The position numbers were made by a program, and so were the translations under genes. The notes beneath the pieces were generated by a model. It searched no databases and was not told where the DNA came from. It was given only the letters and a program-made list of their open reading frames with translations. A DNA stretch of 64,000 nt, from NCBI GenBank assembly GCA_022825505.1, contig JAJDWR010000008.1, forward strand, positions 1 to 64,000, written 5' to 3'. Positions 62,343 to 64,000 of the stretch are shown one piece after another. The first letter of the stretch is position 1; each line of letters starts with the position of its first letter. Source of the DNA: Gammaproteobacteria bacterium. GTDB taxonomy: Bacteria; Pseudomonadota; Gammaproteobacteria; Steroidobacterales; Rariloculaceae.

Positions 62343-62552
62343 AGTCTCGGGAGTCGAGCCGCACTATACTTCAAGCCTGCGGGCGATGCCAAAGCGGGCC
62401 GCCCCGACCGCCGCAGCGGGCCATTCCGGCGTGTGTTGCCGCCATCCGACGCATCGAGTCACCCACCGCAGGACTTATAATGGGCCGCCCCCGGGTCCCG
62501 CCGGCCTTTTGCCCGGGGCTGCCGGCCGGGTTGGTTGGTGGATCGGTCGCCC

Positions 62553-64000
62553 ATGAAACATCGTTCGCTGGATTCCCGGCTCGCCTGGTTGAGTGACGGG
62601 GACAACGCTTTGCTGCTGCGGCGCGGGTTGCGCGGGCTCGAAAAGGAAAGCCTGCGCGTTGACCGCCGGGGGTACCTGGCGCACACGCGGCATCCGTCGG
62701 GACTTGGTTCGGCGCTGACCCATCCGTATCTCACCACCGACTACGCCGAGGCGTTGCCGGAACTGGTCACGCCACCGTACCCGAGCAACTGGGAGACGCT
62801 GCAATTCCTCTGCGACCTTCACATCTTCGTGGCGAAGCACCTGGACGATGAGTTGCTGTGGGCGCAGAGCATGCCCTGCAGGATCCCTTCGGGCGACAAG
62901 GTGCCCATCGCCGTCTACGGGTCGTCCAATCTCGGGAAACTGAGGTCCGTTTACCGGCGCGGGCTCGGATTTCGGTACGGACGGGCCATGCAGACAATCT
63001 CCGGCGTGCATTTCAACTACTCTGCGCCGCTGGATTTCTGGAGGCTCTACTACGAACGGGAGCAATCGGTGCATGGTCTCGGCGGGCGAACGGCGCAGGG
63101 TTTCCGCGAGCGAACGGCGCAGGGTTTCCGCGAGCGATCGGCCCCGAGCCTCAAGGATTTCATTTCCAGCCAGTACATGGGCGCGATACGAAACTATCGC
63201 CGCCTCGCCTGGCTGCTCATCTATCTGTTCGGCGCGTCGCCCGCGTTCTGCAAGTCGTTTCCGACCGCTCCGAGCCCGTACCTGCGCGAGCACGACGCCG
63301 ATACCTGGTTCGCGCCTTTCGGCACTTCACTGCGCATGAGCGACATCGGCTACCGCAACCGCTCGCAGTCCGAGCTGCAAATCTCCATGAACTCGCTGGA
63401 CGACTACCTGGCGGGCATGGTGGCGGCTGTCACCACCGCCAATCCCCGCTACGAGGCCATCGGTGTGCGGGTCGGCGGCGAATATCGGCAGCTCAATGCG
63501 AATACCCTGCAGATGGAAGCGGAGTACTACAGCCCCATCCGCCCGAAACCCCCGGCGGACAACCCCCACCGGCCAACGTTGGCGTTGCGGGAGAACGGGG
63601 TCAACTACCTGGAAGTGAGGACGCTGGATCTCAACATGATGGATCCGCTGGGCGTGAACGCACAGCAGCTTCGATTTGTCGAGGCGTTGCTGCTGTATTG
63701 CCTGTTGAGCGACAGTCCTCCGATCAACTCGGCAGAGCAGGCGGATATCGATGAGCGCGACCTGCTCGTGGCCCGGGAGGGGCGCCGGCCCGGGCTCGAA
63801 TTGCCCCGAGCCGGGCGTACCGTGGCCCTCACCCGCTGGGCCGGGGAGGCGCTGGCGGGCATTCACGAGGTCGCCGCGCTGCTGGATGAAGACGACAGTG
63901 GCTACGCGGCGGCAGTAGACGCGCAGCTTGAGACCGTTACGAAGCCCGAACTCACGCCGTCGGCCCGAATCCTCCACCACATGCGCACCGAGGGCGGGAG
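62553..64000 (+). CDS. gshA: Glutamate-cysteine ligase, 3' end beyond the window
   Basis: At least 482 residues of a gammaproteobacterial-type GshA, the first step of glutathione synthesis. RRGLRGLEKESLRVD, HPYLTTDYAEALPELVTPP, GVHFNYSAPLDFW, IRNYRRLAWLLIYLFGASPAF and LQMEAEYYSPIRPKP are family signatures. The ATG at 62553 starts MKHRSLDSRLAWL. The frame runs to the window edge without a stop; E. coli GshA is 518 residues, so little is missing. Residues about 179-194 contain an in-frame duplication of eight residues. Glutathione made here could serve the gentisate or other detoxification routes. Confidence 0.95.
   Translation, partial: MKHRSLDSRLAWLSDGDNALLLRRGLRGLEKESLRVDRRGYLAHTRHPSGLGSALTHPYLTTDYAEALPELVTPPYPSNWETLQFLCDLHIFVAKHLDDELLWAQSMPCRIPSGDKVPIAVYGSSNLGKLRSVYRRGLGFRYGRAMQTISGVHFNYSAPLDFWRLYYEREQSVHGLGGRTAQGFRERTAQGFRERSAPSLKDFISSQYMGAIRNYRRLAWLLIYLFGASPAFCKSFPTAPSPYLREHDADTWFAPFGTSLRMSDIGYRNRSQSELQISMNSLDDYLAGMVAAVTTANPRYEAIGVRVGGEYRQLNANTLQMEAEYYSPIRPKPPADNPHRPTLALRENGVNYLEVRTLDLNMMDPLGVNAQQLRFVEALLLYCLLSDSPPINSAEQADIDERDLLVAREGRRPGLELPRAGRTVALTRWAGEALAGIHEVAALLDEDDSGYAAAVDAQLETVTKPELTPSARILHHMRTEGG
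63086..63133 (+). repeat. Two perfect 24-bp tandem repeats inside gshA
   Basis: The 24-base unit at 63086-63109 is repeated exactly at 63110-63133, and a third partial copy follows. In frame each unit encodes an eight-residue block with TAQGFRE. It lies just before the conserved IRNYRRLAW helix, in a loop that differs in length among GshA proteins. Slippage during replication is the simplest origin. Confidence 0.9.

Noticed and set aside
62475..63293. A 272-codon minus-strand frame with SLAETLRR repeats opposite gshA
   Set aside because: The repeats are the reverse complement of the tandem duplication in gshA, and the plus strand carries the conserved enzyme.
1..64000. tRNA, rRNA, CRISPR arrays, intact transposases or prophage genes
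   Set aside because: I scanned for cloverleaf-like ends, regularly spaced repeats and DDE or integrase motifs and saw none; a covariance-model search would be the decisive test for small RNAs.

Overview
The window is GC-rich, densely coded bacterial DNA. It most likely comes from a marine or host-associated gammaproteobacterium that is not an enteric. The pointers are a gamma-type gshA, an 812-residue membrane-anchored FadE, a GspA/GspB pair, and several secreted families (DUF6152-type proteins, NAGPA, arylsulfatase, arylsulfotransferase) that I associate with oligotrophic marine lineages. This placement is inference from gene content. I see no rRNA, tRNA, CRISPR array or intact insertion sequence.

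Layout. 0-10 kb is an accessory zone. It holds a broken methyltransferase, a RloA-type ATPase with an internally deleted RloB-like partner, an SRAP (YedK/HMCES-like) protein, a VapC module landing in the remains of an addiction-module antidote gene, a phosphoesterase, hipBA with repeated operators, a lipase, an acetyltransferase and an orphan DUF1778 antitoxin. 10-19 kb carries envelope or secreted enzymes (alkaline phosphatase, DUF6152 fusion protein, NAGPA-type glycosidase, cupin, arylsulfatase) and an acyl-CoA synthetase. 19-32.8 kb is uptake and processing: esterase plus HbpS, a fused TctA-TctB transporter, a lipoprotein subtilase with a separately encoded prodomain-like protein, a TctC binding protein, a polar amino-acid ABC transporter with two tandem binding proteins, and a PQQ sugar dehydrogenase.

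32.9-46 kb holds an Nramp-like transporter, a beta-hydroxyacid-dehydrogenase-type oxidoreductase, a secreted M20 amidohydrolase, an EF-hand arylsulfotransferase, a CrcB fluoride channel, a split DUF6152 pair, an arsR-arsC-aqpS operon, an Lrp/haem-oxygenase-fold divergon, a 139-bp nested inverted-repeat element, and two gentisate-pathway enzymes. 46-64 kb holds mazEF, an aldehyde dehydrogenase, an M24-fold protein without most of its metal ligands, a TonB-dependent receptor followed by a SulP transporter, a cysteine-less FmdB-like protein with a histidine tail, gspAB, a DUF4399 lipoprotein, fadE, mdh, two tandem secreted paralogues and the start of gshA.

The genes suggest a heterotroph that takes up organic acids and amino acids, degrades aromatics through gentisate, handles sulfated and phosphorylated organics outside the cytoplasm, and carries a high toxin-antitoxin load. 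The observations I would follow first are the fused/split DUF6152 partner genes, the subtilase with its trans-encoded prodomain, the deleted RloB next to an intact RloA, and the nested inverted-repeat element.
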